Origin: Allomyces macrogynus ATCC 38327
Lineage: Eukaryota > Blastocladiomycota > Blastocladiomycetes > Blastocladiales > Blastocladiaceae
Direction of reading: 5' to 3'
DNA: 30,727 nt
Assembly: GCA_000151295.1 (NCBI GenBank)
Contig: GG745348.1
Coordinates: forward strand, 976,602 to 1,007,328
Under the pieces are notes generated by a model. The model was not told the DNA's origin, did not search any database, and worked only from the letters and a program-made list of their open reading frames with translations. Position numbers and translations under genes: made by a program. Below, in pieces: positions 16,059 through 26,470 of the stretch; within the stretch, counting starts at the first letter, position 1, and each line of letters opens with the position of its first letter.

Positions 16059-17099
16059 CAAGGCGAGCGAGCGTGCTGGTATCGTCTATATGCGCTGCAG
16101 GCGGGGGTCGAGTGCGACGTGTCGATTGGGAACGGTGCACAGCAGAGCAACGAGGAGCAAGGTGCGACCGAAGGCAATCGTCGCGACAGCAGCAACTCTT
16201 GCGCAAATCACAGCGACAGAGAGCGAACCGTGAGCAAATGGAGCAGCAACAGCAGCAGGACAAAGGGCGGCGCTGTCATGCACGTGTGCGGCCCCTGAGC
16301 CCTTGAGCGGCGCCGAGATGGTCCGCGGGGCAGAGGCGCGCCCGGTCGTCGGGTGGAGAGTGTTGAAGAAACTGTTCTTCGTGCAACGCGGGCCCGGGGT
16401 AATGGATCGTCGGTCGCCGCGCGGGGCCTGTACGGTGCCGTACTGGCGCGGGCGTGATAGATGGCGGCGGCGGAGGCCCTTTGGCTGCCGTGTTCCTGAA
16501 TGCCACGAGACTGTGTGTTACTACAGGTAAAAACGGGCCGCGCGCCGGCAGGGGGATGTTCCGATGCGTGCGGGGCTGCGTGCTTGTCGTGCAAAGCTCG
16601 CTTGCGTGGGTGGGTGCGGAGCAGCAGTCGCGCGATGGTGCTGGGGCGGCGGTGGTTCTTGGTCGTGGCACGACTGCCCGCGGAGTCAGGCCAACGACAC
16701 GGGCAGATTGCAGCAGATTGACGATGGAGCACGCGACAGCGTGGAAGCGCACCCGCTTCGAGCGCGACGACGACGATGAAGACGACGAACGTGGCGACGG
16801 GGCGGCGCACCACCGACTGGCTGTGATCATGAACGTCCTTGTCGGCGACGCCACCGAGGCCAGGCACCTGCCCATAGGCTGTTCGTCACGCGTGCAAGTC
16901 GCGTGCTGCACGCTTGGGCCCGCGAGACGGCCCACCACCGCGTCTCGCACCGCTGCCAAGTTCGCCGGTTCTTGCCCTGCCGCCGCCGATGCGCGCGCTC
17001 CCGCTCTCCCTGGTCCTCGTCCTCGCTTTGCACTGACACTACTGCACCTGCCCACCCGTTCGACTGACGTGTGCGCCCGCCCGCACGCAGCGCGCCACC
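16059..17099. other. Intergenic region between divergent proline-rich genes
   Basis: About 1 kb of GC-rich DNA with long accidental frames on both strands, expected at this base composition. It presumably contains both promoters. Two cysteine- or leucine-rich frames upstream of 16058 on the minus strand could be unspliced 5' parts of that gene, but nothing decides it. Confidence 0.4.
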
Positions 17100-18857
17100 A
17101 TGCTGCTCCCAGCGCCGACCGATTGGGGAGCGCCAACACCCAACCCCGCGCCAGCGCCGCCCCTCATTGACGTTGCGCCGCCGCACACGCGCCATATCGC
17201 CAAGGGCACGCTGTCAAGTGCCGGCCTGCCCATGGTCCACGCACCCAGCACACGCCGCGTCCGCTCGCTGCCAACGCCGTCATCGCACGCCGCTGTGCGC
17301 TCGCGGCCCACGCACTCGGCATCCGCTTCGTTGCGCCCACCGCGGCCGTCCAGGTCAGTGGCGGCCACGAGCGACCATGGCGCGCTGCCCGTCGAACCGG
17401 TGCAGGAGCCATCCCGCACGCCTTCTGATCCGATGCTCGCGCATGACCGCCGCGACCCTTCTGCCGCAACGAAAGTATCGCGCGCTATGGCTCCTGCTCA
17501 CCTGCCTGTCCCTGGCGGCCATGTGGCACCGCCACAACGTCGCCGCCGTGTTCGATCAGGCCAGCATGCGCTCGACGGGGCAACCGGAGCCACCGCTGAT
17601 CATGCCGCACTGGATGTGCCGACGCGCACCGATTCGCTGCCACGGCCAAAACCGTTGCGATCATCGTCGACTCGAGCTGCGGCGCCAGCGCGCCCACCAT
17701 CGGCTACCGACTCTGTCTCGCTACCACGGCCAGCGCGTACAGACTCGGTTCTCGACATCCCCGACCCGCACCGCGTTGTCGACACGCGCGGCATCCCCGC
17801 GGTCGGCAGCATGCTCCCGAGCCCCGCTGACGCAGTTCGAGCGTTGCGCCGAACACGCCGTGTGCGGCAGCAGAAGCCCGCTGACGCTTCCTCGCGCGTA
17901 CCCGCGGCTGGGAACGACTTTGCTAACGCCGACCACAACTATTCTGGCCCAATCGACCCGCCCGCGCCGTTCCCGCAACCGGTTCTGCGCCCGAGCCCGG
18001 CCAAGCGCGTGCTCGTCACGGAAATCGCGCAGGTAGCGTCCGCACCGCTGCTCAGCGCCGACGCGACGGATCTCGCGCCGCCGCGCCGCCAGCGAGTACG
18101 CCAGCCCGAAACGGCGTCAGCAATCGTCTCGCTAGCGCCTCCAGCTCAGCCGCCAATGCTCAAGTCGGTGCTCCGCCACCCAACGACGATGGGGAGCGAC
18201 CAAGAACCAGAGCCAGTGGGGTCGCTTCCGCGCCCGCCGACGGCTGCGAGCGACACGCTCCGGCGCACCGTCACGTTCGCTCCCGTGGCCACGGTCAACG
18301 AGTACGACGTCGACCCGGGCTCGTCGTCATCGTCATCCGCGTCCGCACCGGCTGATCACGTCGCGCACGCTGTCGCGATCGACGACCTCTTCTACGCCGC
18401 GGCCTCTATCACCACCGCGTCGCGCCCCGCGACCCCCGCTCCGCCTGCCGACGCCCCAGCCGCGCCACCGTGTATATCGCACCGCTCGCATGCATTTGAC
18501 GAACTGTGGGCCGTCGACGCGCACCTCGAGGCCGCCAACCCGGAACACTACCACCCGTCGCCGTGGCAACGGCCGCACCGGTACTGCCGTCCAGCTCCCA
18601 CCGGCACGTGCGAGTGGCCCAAGTGTCCCCCGATGATTTGGCCGGCGGTGCCGCTGGGCGCGGTCGGCTCGCGCGACGACGGGGAGGATGAGGACGAGTA
18701 TGGAGACGGCCGCAAGGCGCCCGGTGGCCGGGATGTGCGTGCGGCAGCGGTTGCGTGGCGGGGAGACCGGGGTCGGGGGTGTGATGCATGGCGAGAGGGA
18801 CGTCGGCTGTGGTCGGATTGGTGGCGAGGCGACGCGTGCGGCAGCGTGGTCGATTGA
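17100..18857 (+). CDS. Low-complexity protein with a possible PP1-docking motif
   Basis: A single frame of 585 residues with a good start context (CGCCACCATGC). Most of the length is disordered and rich in Pro, Ala, Arg and Ser. Around residues 365-400 there is a better-conserved-looking stretch, SVLRHP and then RRTVTFAPVATVNEYD; RRTVTF at residues 388-393 fits the RVxF pattern used to bind protein phosphatase 1. After it come a serine run, an acidic/helical patch (HAVAIDDLFYAAASI) and an aromatic region with HYHPSPWQRPHRYCRP and GTCEWPKCPP. No enzyme domain is seen. A scaffold or regulatory role is possible but unproven. The very C-terminal ~60 residues look arbitrary, so the true end could involve an intron. 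Confidence 0.5.
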   Translation: MLLPAPTDWGAPTPNPAPAPPLIDVAPPHTRHIAKGTLSSAGLPMVHAPSTRRVRSLPTPSSHAAVRSRPTHSASASLRPPRPSRSVAATSDHGALPVEPVQEPSRTPSDPMLAHDRRDPSAATKVSRAMAPAHLPVPGGHVAPPQRRRRVRSGQHALDGATGATADHAALDVPTRTDSLPRPKPLRSSSTRAAAPARPPSATDSVSLPRPARTDSVLDIPDPHRVVDTRGIPAVGSMLPSPADAVRALRRTRRVRQQKPADASSRVPAAGNDFANADHNYSGPIDPPAPFPQPVLRPSPAKRVLVTEIAQVASAPLLSADATDLAPPRRQRVRQPETASAIVSLAPPAQPPMLKSVLRHPTTMGSDQEPEPVGSLPRPPTAASDTLRRTVTFAPVATVNEYDVDPGSSSSSSASAPADHVAHAVAIDDLFYAAASITTASRPATPAPPADAPAAPPCISHRSHAFDELWAVDAHLEAANPEHYHPSPWQRPHRYCRPAPTGTCEWPKCPPMIWPAVPLGAVGSRDDGEDEDEYGDGRKAPGGRDVRAAAVAWRGDRGRGCDAWREGRRLWSDWWRGDACGSVVD

Positions 18858-20849
18858 GAACGGTTCTACGACGGGGGGCGGTTGGTGTGCCGTGTCTGCT
18901 TGCAGCGAGCAGAGAGGTGTTGGAGGTCGGGTTGCTGTGAATGAAATGAACGGAAGCGGACCGGATTTGATCGCGTCCATGCTCTGGCAGGCAGATGATG
19001 TGGCAAAACGATTGGTGCCGACAGCAACAGTACACGTGGGAGAAGACCAAAACCACTGTCGGCGTTGAAAGCAGCCCTTGTGGCTCTTGAGTGCGTCCTA
19101 TGCTCTCCCCTGCTCAACGGCAACGTCAAGAAACCCGTCTGCAACTCGTACGTTTCGCTCGCGCCGCGACCACTTTGCAACCCTCGTCCGCATCCCTCTC
19201 TCTCTTGTTGGCTTCGTGGAAGAAACAACTTGCCGCCCCAGGCGGAATGATTTTCGATGTCGATATTCGCAAGGTTTTTACCCATCGTTGTCCGAGAAGC
19301 CAACTTCGCACCCCTCTCACCTACCAACACCCGTGCTCAACGAACTGTTCGCTCACACTTGCCGCTCCACCCGAACAGAAACGATGCCAACCGCTTGCAC
19401 GATTACTGAGCCGATTGCTCCATTTATCTGTCGCCGACCCGACTCGCCCTCCTTTCCCGACCCTTCTCCACCTGCGCGCTCCGTTCTCGGACCTTATCCA
19501 CTCCTGTGCTTTCCACCCGCTACTCGCCGGACCGGAAAAGTGACCAATGACGATTTCAAGAAGAAGTTTACCTTCTTTCCCTTGCAGATCGCCCTTGCTG
19601 ACTGTGTTCTTTGATCGCCTACTTGTCCTTCGGGCCTGTGGGGTTCAAGCCAGTATTGCCAACCGAGGTCATCTGATTTCCGCGTTCCGCGCTATTGCTA
19701 TGTTATGCTCTCTTCTCTCACTCGATCGCTCACACGAAAGGAGTTTAAAAAAATTGGTACTATCAAATCCTGAACCATTCCGTGATGGGTTTTATTCACA
19801 CTGGACGATCGTGCTCGCGAAACGTGTTGCTGGTTTATTCGCCGATACGGGCGTCTGATTACTTGACGAGGACGAGACCCAAGACATAAAAAATTCCATG
19901 CTAAGTCGGAACATGCGTGACGACAAGTCGGGTTCTGAGTTGACGTGATGCTGGCTTTATTGACATGGGACAACTGGAAGTCGGCCCCTGCCACGGAACC
20001 TATATTCTTGATGTCGCAGGATCGAATCCCGCAGACACTTGATTGGAAATGGGGCAACATGCAGTCGAGCTCGGGCATCTCGATTTTTGAACTTGTTGTG
20101 GGGTCGGCTCAGGAGCGATTGGCAAAGAAGCCTCAATTTTGCGTTTATGACCATTCCAAGCGCGGCATCAAGTCGGGCTCCACGTTGATGTACAGTTGCC
20201 GGTTTTATGTCCCGAGATCGCGTTGGTGCAATGTGCTCAAGTTGCAGCATCAGTTACATTCGGGGCATGAAGTGCTTGGGTCGCGAGGGGGGAGGTCGCG
20301 GGTCTTCATGATTGCCTAGAGCAGAATCGCGGTCAACATGGTCCATGTGCCAAATAGGGACCAATGTGATGACGGTTCGGGTTTGGAATTTGCTGGCTGC
20401 TTGTCGCGTTGCTAGCTGGCATCGTCCATTCAGACCACGTGGCGTGTCGAAGTCCTCATCAGGACAAATCCGGGCGTCCCGGCAGAGTAGGATCAATGTT
20501 GGTGCAAGACAGGATGTTGTCCTTCTTTTCTGTCTTGTGGGCGTGTCGCCAATTTGACGGCTGAAGAGACTGGAATGGATTCGCGAACACCGCCGCCCCC
20601 GCCTTTCGTAGTCGCGGTCGTGATGAGCGCAAGTCGACGAATATGGACGCATGCGGAGAAAGTGAACTGACCAGAGCGAAATGCATTTGAAAACGACACG
20701 ACAGGACAAAATTGAATGCTCGCGCCGAAATGGAACATCAACATGACTTCAAAAACAACAACGGGGGGTCCGACCGACCGTGGTCGCTGCGGCCAAGCAA
20801 GCGACGCGCGCCGACGCCGTCCCAGCCAGAACGCACCAATTTCGCGCAC
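18858..20849. other. 2-kb region without a supported gene
   Basis: From about 19.1 kb GC content falls below that of the flanking genes, and 19390-19600 is pyrimidine-rich. Many short frames occur, none with a good start, composition or recognisable motif. A T-arm-like string near 20020 does not fold into a tRNA. It may contain the 3' untranslated region of the sterol reductase gene, an unrecognised noncoding gene or decayed sequence. Confidence 0.4.
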
Positions 20850-22480
20850 TTACCACACGAACGGGATCAGCTTGTACTTGACAACCTCGCAGTACTGTTC
20901 CCAGTACTTGCCGTACTTGCCGCGGCACCGCGCGTCGTCACGATAAATGCGGCCGATCAACAAGATCGTCATGAACGCCAGGTAAAAGTAGGGCGTGAGG
21001 TGCTCGACGCCGCACGAGAGACACATACTCGCCGAGATTAGCAAATCGCCAAAGTAGTTGCAGTGGCGCGCAAGCCCCCAGTAGCCCGAGGTGAGCAAAA
21101 TCGACGTGTGTTCCTTGCCGTCGGACGTTGTGTACTTGGGCCGGATCATGGTTGGCGGCTTGCCCCAGATGATGCACTTGCCGTCGGTGCGGCGCACCAG
21201 GTCCTTTTGGTGGTTGACGCCGCGGAAGATGGCGTACCCGGAGAGACCGAGGGCGAGGATCGCCGCAAAGATGTAGGGCGGCAGGTCGACGGGGTTCTGC
21301 GCGAGGTAGGCGCCCTGCAGCGTATACATAAAGGGCAGCCAGACTGAGTCGCCCCACGCGAGGTAGAAGCCAAAGTGGTCGTGGCAGATGTCTACGTGGA
21401 GCAAGGAATACGTGCGTTAGCTTCAAGAAACAGCGCAAATGAAAAGTGCGCCGTCAAGAACAAGATAATACGAACCAATCGTGCGCAGGTACCAGTCCTC
21501 GTTGTAGAAAAAGTCGAGCACGTAAAGCGCGTGCAAAATGTTGACGAGCACCATCGAGTTGGTCACGTAGCCAAACTTGTAGTACTGCTGCACGGCAAAC
21601 GAATACGAGATCAAGGTCCAGGCGACGATGCCCGGGCGGCCATTGTGGAACAGCTTGAAGTCGAACCACTTGCCAATGCGCGGGTTGAACTCGATGCCCA
21701 TGTAGAAATCGTAAATAACCGAACCCGAGAACTTGCGGTCCTCGGGGTGCGACGGGAACAGGTGCGCCTTGATGTAGGAGAAGAGCGCGAGCGCGTAGCC
21801 GTAGAGGTTGGCCGCGATCAAGATACCGCCCCAGTGGTCGGCAATGATCGACCCGCGGAAGAGCGGGAACGCCGTTGAGAGACCAATGTAGAGCACGTGC
21901 GTCACGACCCACGCGAGCAGGCCGTTCACCTTGTAGGGCAGCAGGTTGCCGCCAGGCGTCATTTGGCCGTAACCAATGGGGGAGGGCAGGAACTGGTAGA
22001 GCACGGCCTGGAACAGGATCCACGCGGCCGTGAGCTTGATGGCGTAGGCGTCAAAGGCCGGCAGGACGGCCCAGGCACGGTCGAGCACGGTCGCGGCGAG
22101 CGGGATACCCGACGTCGGCAGCGCCCACGCCGGCGGCGTGTCGAGAGCAAGGTAGAGCGCGGGCGCCGACAGTGCACCGCCAAACGAGGCAATGGCCACG
22201 TAAAAGTAGACGACGAGGAGCGGGCAGAACGCGACGATTAGGAACGAGATGAAGATTGTGAGCGGTCGACATCTACCGGCGGAGAACAGGACACCACGTC
22301 GGATCAGCGAACAATTCGGAGAGGTGGAGGCTCGAGTGGGGACACGAGCGAGTACTTACCGCGCATGCGGCCCCAGGTCTGGCCCGTCTGCGCGCTCAGA
22401 GCGGCCTTCTTGGTTGCAGCATCATCTTGGGACGCGGCCTTGGCAGCGGCCGCCGGGGCGGCACGCTGCTTGACGGACAT
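20850..22480 (-). CDS. DHCR7: Sterol delta-7 reductase (7-dehydrocholesterol reductase type)
   Basis: Three exons on the minus strand: 22480-22356, 22272-21476 and 21391-20850, 487 residues. Several hydrophobic segments (for example IFISFLIVAFCPLLVVYFYV) indicate a polytopic ER membrane protein. C-terminal signatures of the ERG4/ERG24 family are clear: DICHDHFGFYLAWGD spanning intron 2, NHQKDLVRRTDGKCIIWG, LLTSGYWGLARHCNYFGD, and the end KYGKYWEQYCEVVKYKLIP. These match DHCR7-type enzymes, which reduce the sterol C7-C8 double bond with NADPH, rather than the C-14 or C-24(28) reductases. Intron 1 is unusual: the strong donor GTAAGT would break the frame, and only the GT four bases downstream (GTACTC) restores it. 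The gene is head to head with HAT1. Confidence 0.9.
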
Positions 22481-22950
22481 GGTGGTGGTGCCGGCAGCTG
22501 TTGGGCGTCGACGAGTTGCTGATGCTAGTGCTGCAGCGTTCAGTCGCTGGGTCGAGGCAGTTGCAGATGCAAGGAGCGAGAGCTGATCGCGTCGTTCTTT
22601 GCCGGCGCTTGAGAACCGGACAAGGAGCGGCGCGCGTGCTCAACGTTGGCGGCGGGTGTGCGGGGCGATGTCGGCGAGCGGTGATCCGGCGGCGACCGGT
22701 TGGCGTTAGCGACGGTGCGAGCGGTGGGCCAAATCGCGTGGTTTGCCCACCGCCCGCGTGAGATTTTTCAAACAAGCGGATTGTTCTGGCAGTCAACCAA
22801 ACCGCGTCAGATCTCGACCACTTTTCCACCAGCTGCTGCAAAATACCATCTTGTCACTAAATCGTGGATCGTGATCAGTGCACGACGGGAACGAGTGATC
22901 AACCAACCAGCAATCCGGCAGCAGCGCGCAGGACCGTCTGATCCGCCACC
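22481..22950. promoter_or_regulatory. 470-bp bidirectional promoter region between DHCR7 and HAT1
   Basis: The two start codons point away from each other across this segment, so both promoters must lie in it or overlap the genes. No specific factor site is confidently recognised. Confidence 0.5.
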
Positions 22951-24512
22951 ATGAGCTCAGGTTCGACCAGCGGCCAGAATGCGTTTCGACACTTCCCAAC
23001 GCCATCCAAATTGACCACAACCCGTCCCATGGTTCATGTTCCTTTATCCCAGATGCTCTCGTCGACACGACGGCGCGTGCCACGCAGGGCTGGCTCTACG
23101 ACACCAACGCCATGGTGACAATCGAGCTTTTGCGTCGCCCGACCGTACCCGCCCCAAATCCAAAATCGAAGCACGGTCACGACGAGGAAGACGACGAGCA
23201 AAGTAACGGTGACATTGCTGATCAGGACCCGCCCGCCTGGTCGTTCCACCCGGTCTTCACCTACCCGTTTTACGGCACCGACCAGCAAATTGCCGGATAC
23301 CGCAACCCGCGCGTCCTGATCCGGTCCTCGACCGCGAGCTTGGTTACCCACGTCTCCGCAACCTACGACGCCAAGAGCCACGAGGCGACGCTCGACCTGG
23401 TTCAGCCATTGCTCGAGTTTTTGCCAAGCGATCTAATCCACGATGATGTCGCCTTTGCCAAGGCGCTCGCAAACGACGTCAAGTTCACACCGCCCGGCAA
23501 CGTCGTGCTCGAGTATGAGATGGAGAACGGCGCGCAATTCCAGTTGTTTGAGGTGCGGAATGGCGCTATTGCCTTGCATCACCATTGGGCTCAGGACTAA
23601 CCATTCATTTTTTGCGCATCGTTCCAGTGCACCGCGACGACGCCCGGCTTCCCCGCCCTGTACGACCGCCTCAAAATCTTTGCCATGTACTTCATCGAAG
23701 CCGCGACGCCCGTCGACGTGACCGACCCCGCCTGGACCTTCTACCTGCTCTACCGGCGGCACACATCCTCCTCCTCGCACCTACCCTTCGAATTCGCCGG
23801 TCTCTTCTCCACCTACTCCTTCTACCTGTTCCCGGACCGCACGCGGAAACGCATTTCGCAGGTCCTGATCCTGCCGCCATTCCAGCGCCAAGGCCACGCC
23901 GCGCGCATCTACGCGCACCTGCACCGCACGGCCATGGCCGACGCGCAAATCGGTGAGTTGGCCGTCGAGGACCCGTCCGAGGCGTTTGATGTCTTGCGCG
24001 ACGTGAGCGACCTGCGGCTGTTCCTACACGGACCCGTCCCGGGCCGGCCGGATTCGGACCGCGGACTCGCGGCGGTCCCGGAAATCGATCTGGCCACTGG
24101 TGCGACCACCGCCGACGGCGAGCACGCGGTTGCGTGGGACCCACTGGCCACCCGATCCGCGCCAACGCTCGTATGGGGCCGCAAGCACGATATTCACCAG
24201 CTGTGCACACACGCCGCCAAGCAAGCGCGCGTGCGCGGACTGCGCGCGTTTGCCAAGCTGCAACCGAGGCAAGCCGAGCGCGTGTATGAAATGCTGGTCC
24301 TCAACGAGGCTGTGCCCCCGGGATCGCGGCGCGCGCCGCCCGCCGCGTTCCGCCGTATGGTCAAGGCCCGGATTTACCGCGCGCACAAGGACGCGCTCGA
24401 GGCGGTGGCTGACGACGAGCAGCGCAAGGAGCTCGTGCATGAAACGTACCTCCAGGTGCTCGATGAGTACCTCGGGCACTTGCGGCTCGCGCGGCGCGCG
24501 GGGGCGGCGTGA
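22951..24512 (+). CDS. HAT1: Histone acetyltransferase type B catalytic subunit
   Basis: Three exons: 22951-22960 (only 10 nt, MSS plus one base), 23053-23552 and 23628-24512, 464 residues. Intron 1 has donor GTTCGA and a strong acceptor CTTTATCCCAG; without it the conserved N-terminal stretch (TQGWLYDTNAMVTIELL) has no in-frame start. Intron 2 has donor GTGCGG and acceptor GTTCCAG. Family features follow in order: FHPVFTYPFYGTDQQIAGY, RLKIFAMYFIEAA, the acetyl-CoA-binding segment ISQVLILPPFQRQGHAARIY with the Q-x-x-G-H-A turn, and VEDPSEAFDVLRD. HAT1 acetylates newly made histone H4 (Lys5/Lys12), normally with the WD40 partner HAT2. The C-terminal tail is Arg/Ala-rich and longer than in many homologs. 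Confidence 0.92.
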
Positions 24513-24947
24513 TGGATGAGAGATGGGTGGACGCGAGTGTGCACGGTTTCGGCACTGAAATGAGATGGATATTTAGCGCAACGCCGCCCGGGGATGACTG
24601 GTCAGTCTCCGGCCGTGAGTGTGGGTCAGGCCACCGCGCTGTCACGCGCGACGTTACGAAATGGAGCTAACCCGTTGCCAGGAGCTCTCTGTCTTGTTCT
24701 CTGATCATGTTGCGATGTATGCCTTCGCTACTCTGACGTAGTGCCACTTGACGGACATGGTCGGGGCCTTTGCTGTTGCGAGCTTTCACTTGATCGTGAT
24801 CCACGCGTACTTCTCCATCAGGACCCTGTGCGCTCCTGAACTCGCTGCAATACGACACGCCCAAGGCCCCAACTTCGAGGGGGACTGCATCAACAAGCGC
24901 ATTATTATTCTTATTACGCCATCTAAGCGACAAGGCCGATCGTTACG
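24513..24947. other. Spacer between HAT1 and the L2HGDH-like gene
   Basis: No gene-like frame. An AT-rich stretch with ATTATTATTCTTATTA near 24900 just precedes the candidate start at 24948. Confidence 0.4.
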
Positions 24948-26331
24948 ATGATCACATCATTTCGCAACCGAACACCAAGAATCACCGCGACGTGCACGTT
25001 CATCACGTCATGAGCATGGTCACGCGTTCTCGCATCTCGACGAGAAATCTCAAAGAGCGCGTCCTGGCACGACGCCGCAACCCCGAAGTCCACGACCAGT
25101 CCCGCCGACGTGCAAGCGCACGTGGCCGTAATCGGTACCGGCGCTGTGGGCCTCGCGACCGGTGCGCTCCTTGCGTGCCTCCTCGCCCCGACCGGCCGGT
25201 CCGTCGTCGTTCTCGGCAAGGAGCGGCACTTCGGCACGCGCAGTTCGTCGCGCAACTCGGAAGTCATCCACGCCGGGGCTCTACTACCCCGCCGACTCGC
25301 TCAAGACGCGGCTGTGCCTGCGCGGCAAGAAACTGTCGCACCGGTTTTGCCGCGACCACGGTGTGAACCATGCGCCGTGCAGGAAGTGGGTCGTGGGTGG
25401 GGACTCGGAGCATGCGGCCCGGACGCTCGGCGCGATCGAGACGCATGCCGCACGGTTTGGGATTCCGTTGGAGCGCGTGGATCTGGTACAGACGAGGAAG
25501 AAGCAGCCGAAGTTGAGTAAGTGTATCACGCGCGTGCTGTCGAGTCCGTCGACGGGGATCGTTGCATCGCATGAGTACATGGACCAGCTCGCGCAGATGG
25601 CCAGCGACTCTGGTGCAGGGCACGTGGCGACGAGCGCCAAGGCAGAGAATGTCGCGTTCAATGCGGAACGCGACACGTACCGACCCGCAGTCCGCAACAC
25701 CGACGACGATGGTGACGTTTGCACGCTCGACGCGGACATGGTCGTGAACGCTGCGGGCGTAAGGTCTGACCGCATTTCCGCACGGCGTGGGCGTCGGTTG
25801 CCGGTCCCAACGCGCCCCAAACATCTGAAAACCCGCTGCACCCGCTCTCGATCCAAATGTACCCGACGCATGGGCGGTACTTCAAACTCCTGTGCAACCA
25901 GTCCGTGCACCGCGTGCACCGGCTGCTCTACCCCGTCCCAGACGCGAACTTGACGTCGCTAGGCGTACACACGACCGTCAACTTGCAAGGCGCGGCCAAG
26001 TTTGGGCCGGACGTCGAGTTCCTGCCGGCCAACGCGCGCCAAGACTCCCAGATTACCGAAGAGGCCGATTCTGACCGGATGAATGCCTTACATGCACGGT
26101 TCCATGCGGCGATCAGCCAGTACCTCGACGGGATCGAGGTGCAGGATCTGGTTTACGATTATTGTGGGATCCGCGCCAAGATCACGACGCCGGGTATGCC
26201 CGCGCGCGATTTCTATGTTGATCGCGCTGACCGGTCCGGGCTGCCGCGATGATGCGATTGGCGTCGAGAGTCCCGGGTTGACGAGCTCCTTGGCGGTCGG
26301 CGAGTACGTTGCGCTGTTGCTTGGCGTGTAG
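24948..26331 (+). pseudogene. L2HGDH: L-2-hydroxyglutarate dehydrogenase-like gene with several frame breaks
   Basis: An arginine-rich start (MITSFRNRTPRITATCTF) at 24948 would suit a mitochondrial presequence. It reaches an in-frame TGA near 25011 unless a weak 51-nt intron (about 25007-25057) is removed. The FAD-binding loop VIGTGAVGLATG follows near 25125. The homologous reading then changes frame three times: near 25268 (a GGGG run), between about 25760 and 25800, and near 26230-26260. The segments in order match the DAO-like FAD oxidoreductase family of L2HGDH: SSRNSEVIHAG, then LYYPADSLK, VNAAG, YPTHGRYFKLL, YDYCGIRAKITTPG and the C-terminal GVESPGLTSSLAVGEYV. The intact enzyme oxidises L-2-hydroxyglutarate to 2-oxoglutarate in mitochondria. 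This copy is a pseudogene, or the assembly has indels here. Confidence 0.75.
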
Positions 26332-26470
26332 TCAATGCACGAGAAGTGATGAAGGTCACAGATTGCACCAACAGCCCCAGCATGAGGGTGGAGAACATCC
26401 AAAATTTGTACAAATGTGTATTGAAATAAACCAAGAACGAAACACGCCCACTCACTCACGCCCATCCTTC

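Noticed and set aside
16208..17195. Several 70-290-residue frames on both strands
   Set aside because: GC-rich DNA produces long random frames; none has a domain, good start or supporting splice pattern.
20010..20045. tRNA-like T arm (GGATCGAATCCCGC)
   Set aside because: No acceptor, D or anticodon stem can be formed in the flanks on either strand.
23112..23552. HAT1 start at ATG 23112
   Set aside because: It would remove the conserved TQGWLYDTNA stretch; splicing from ATG 22951 restores it with good splice signals.
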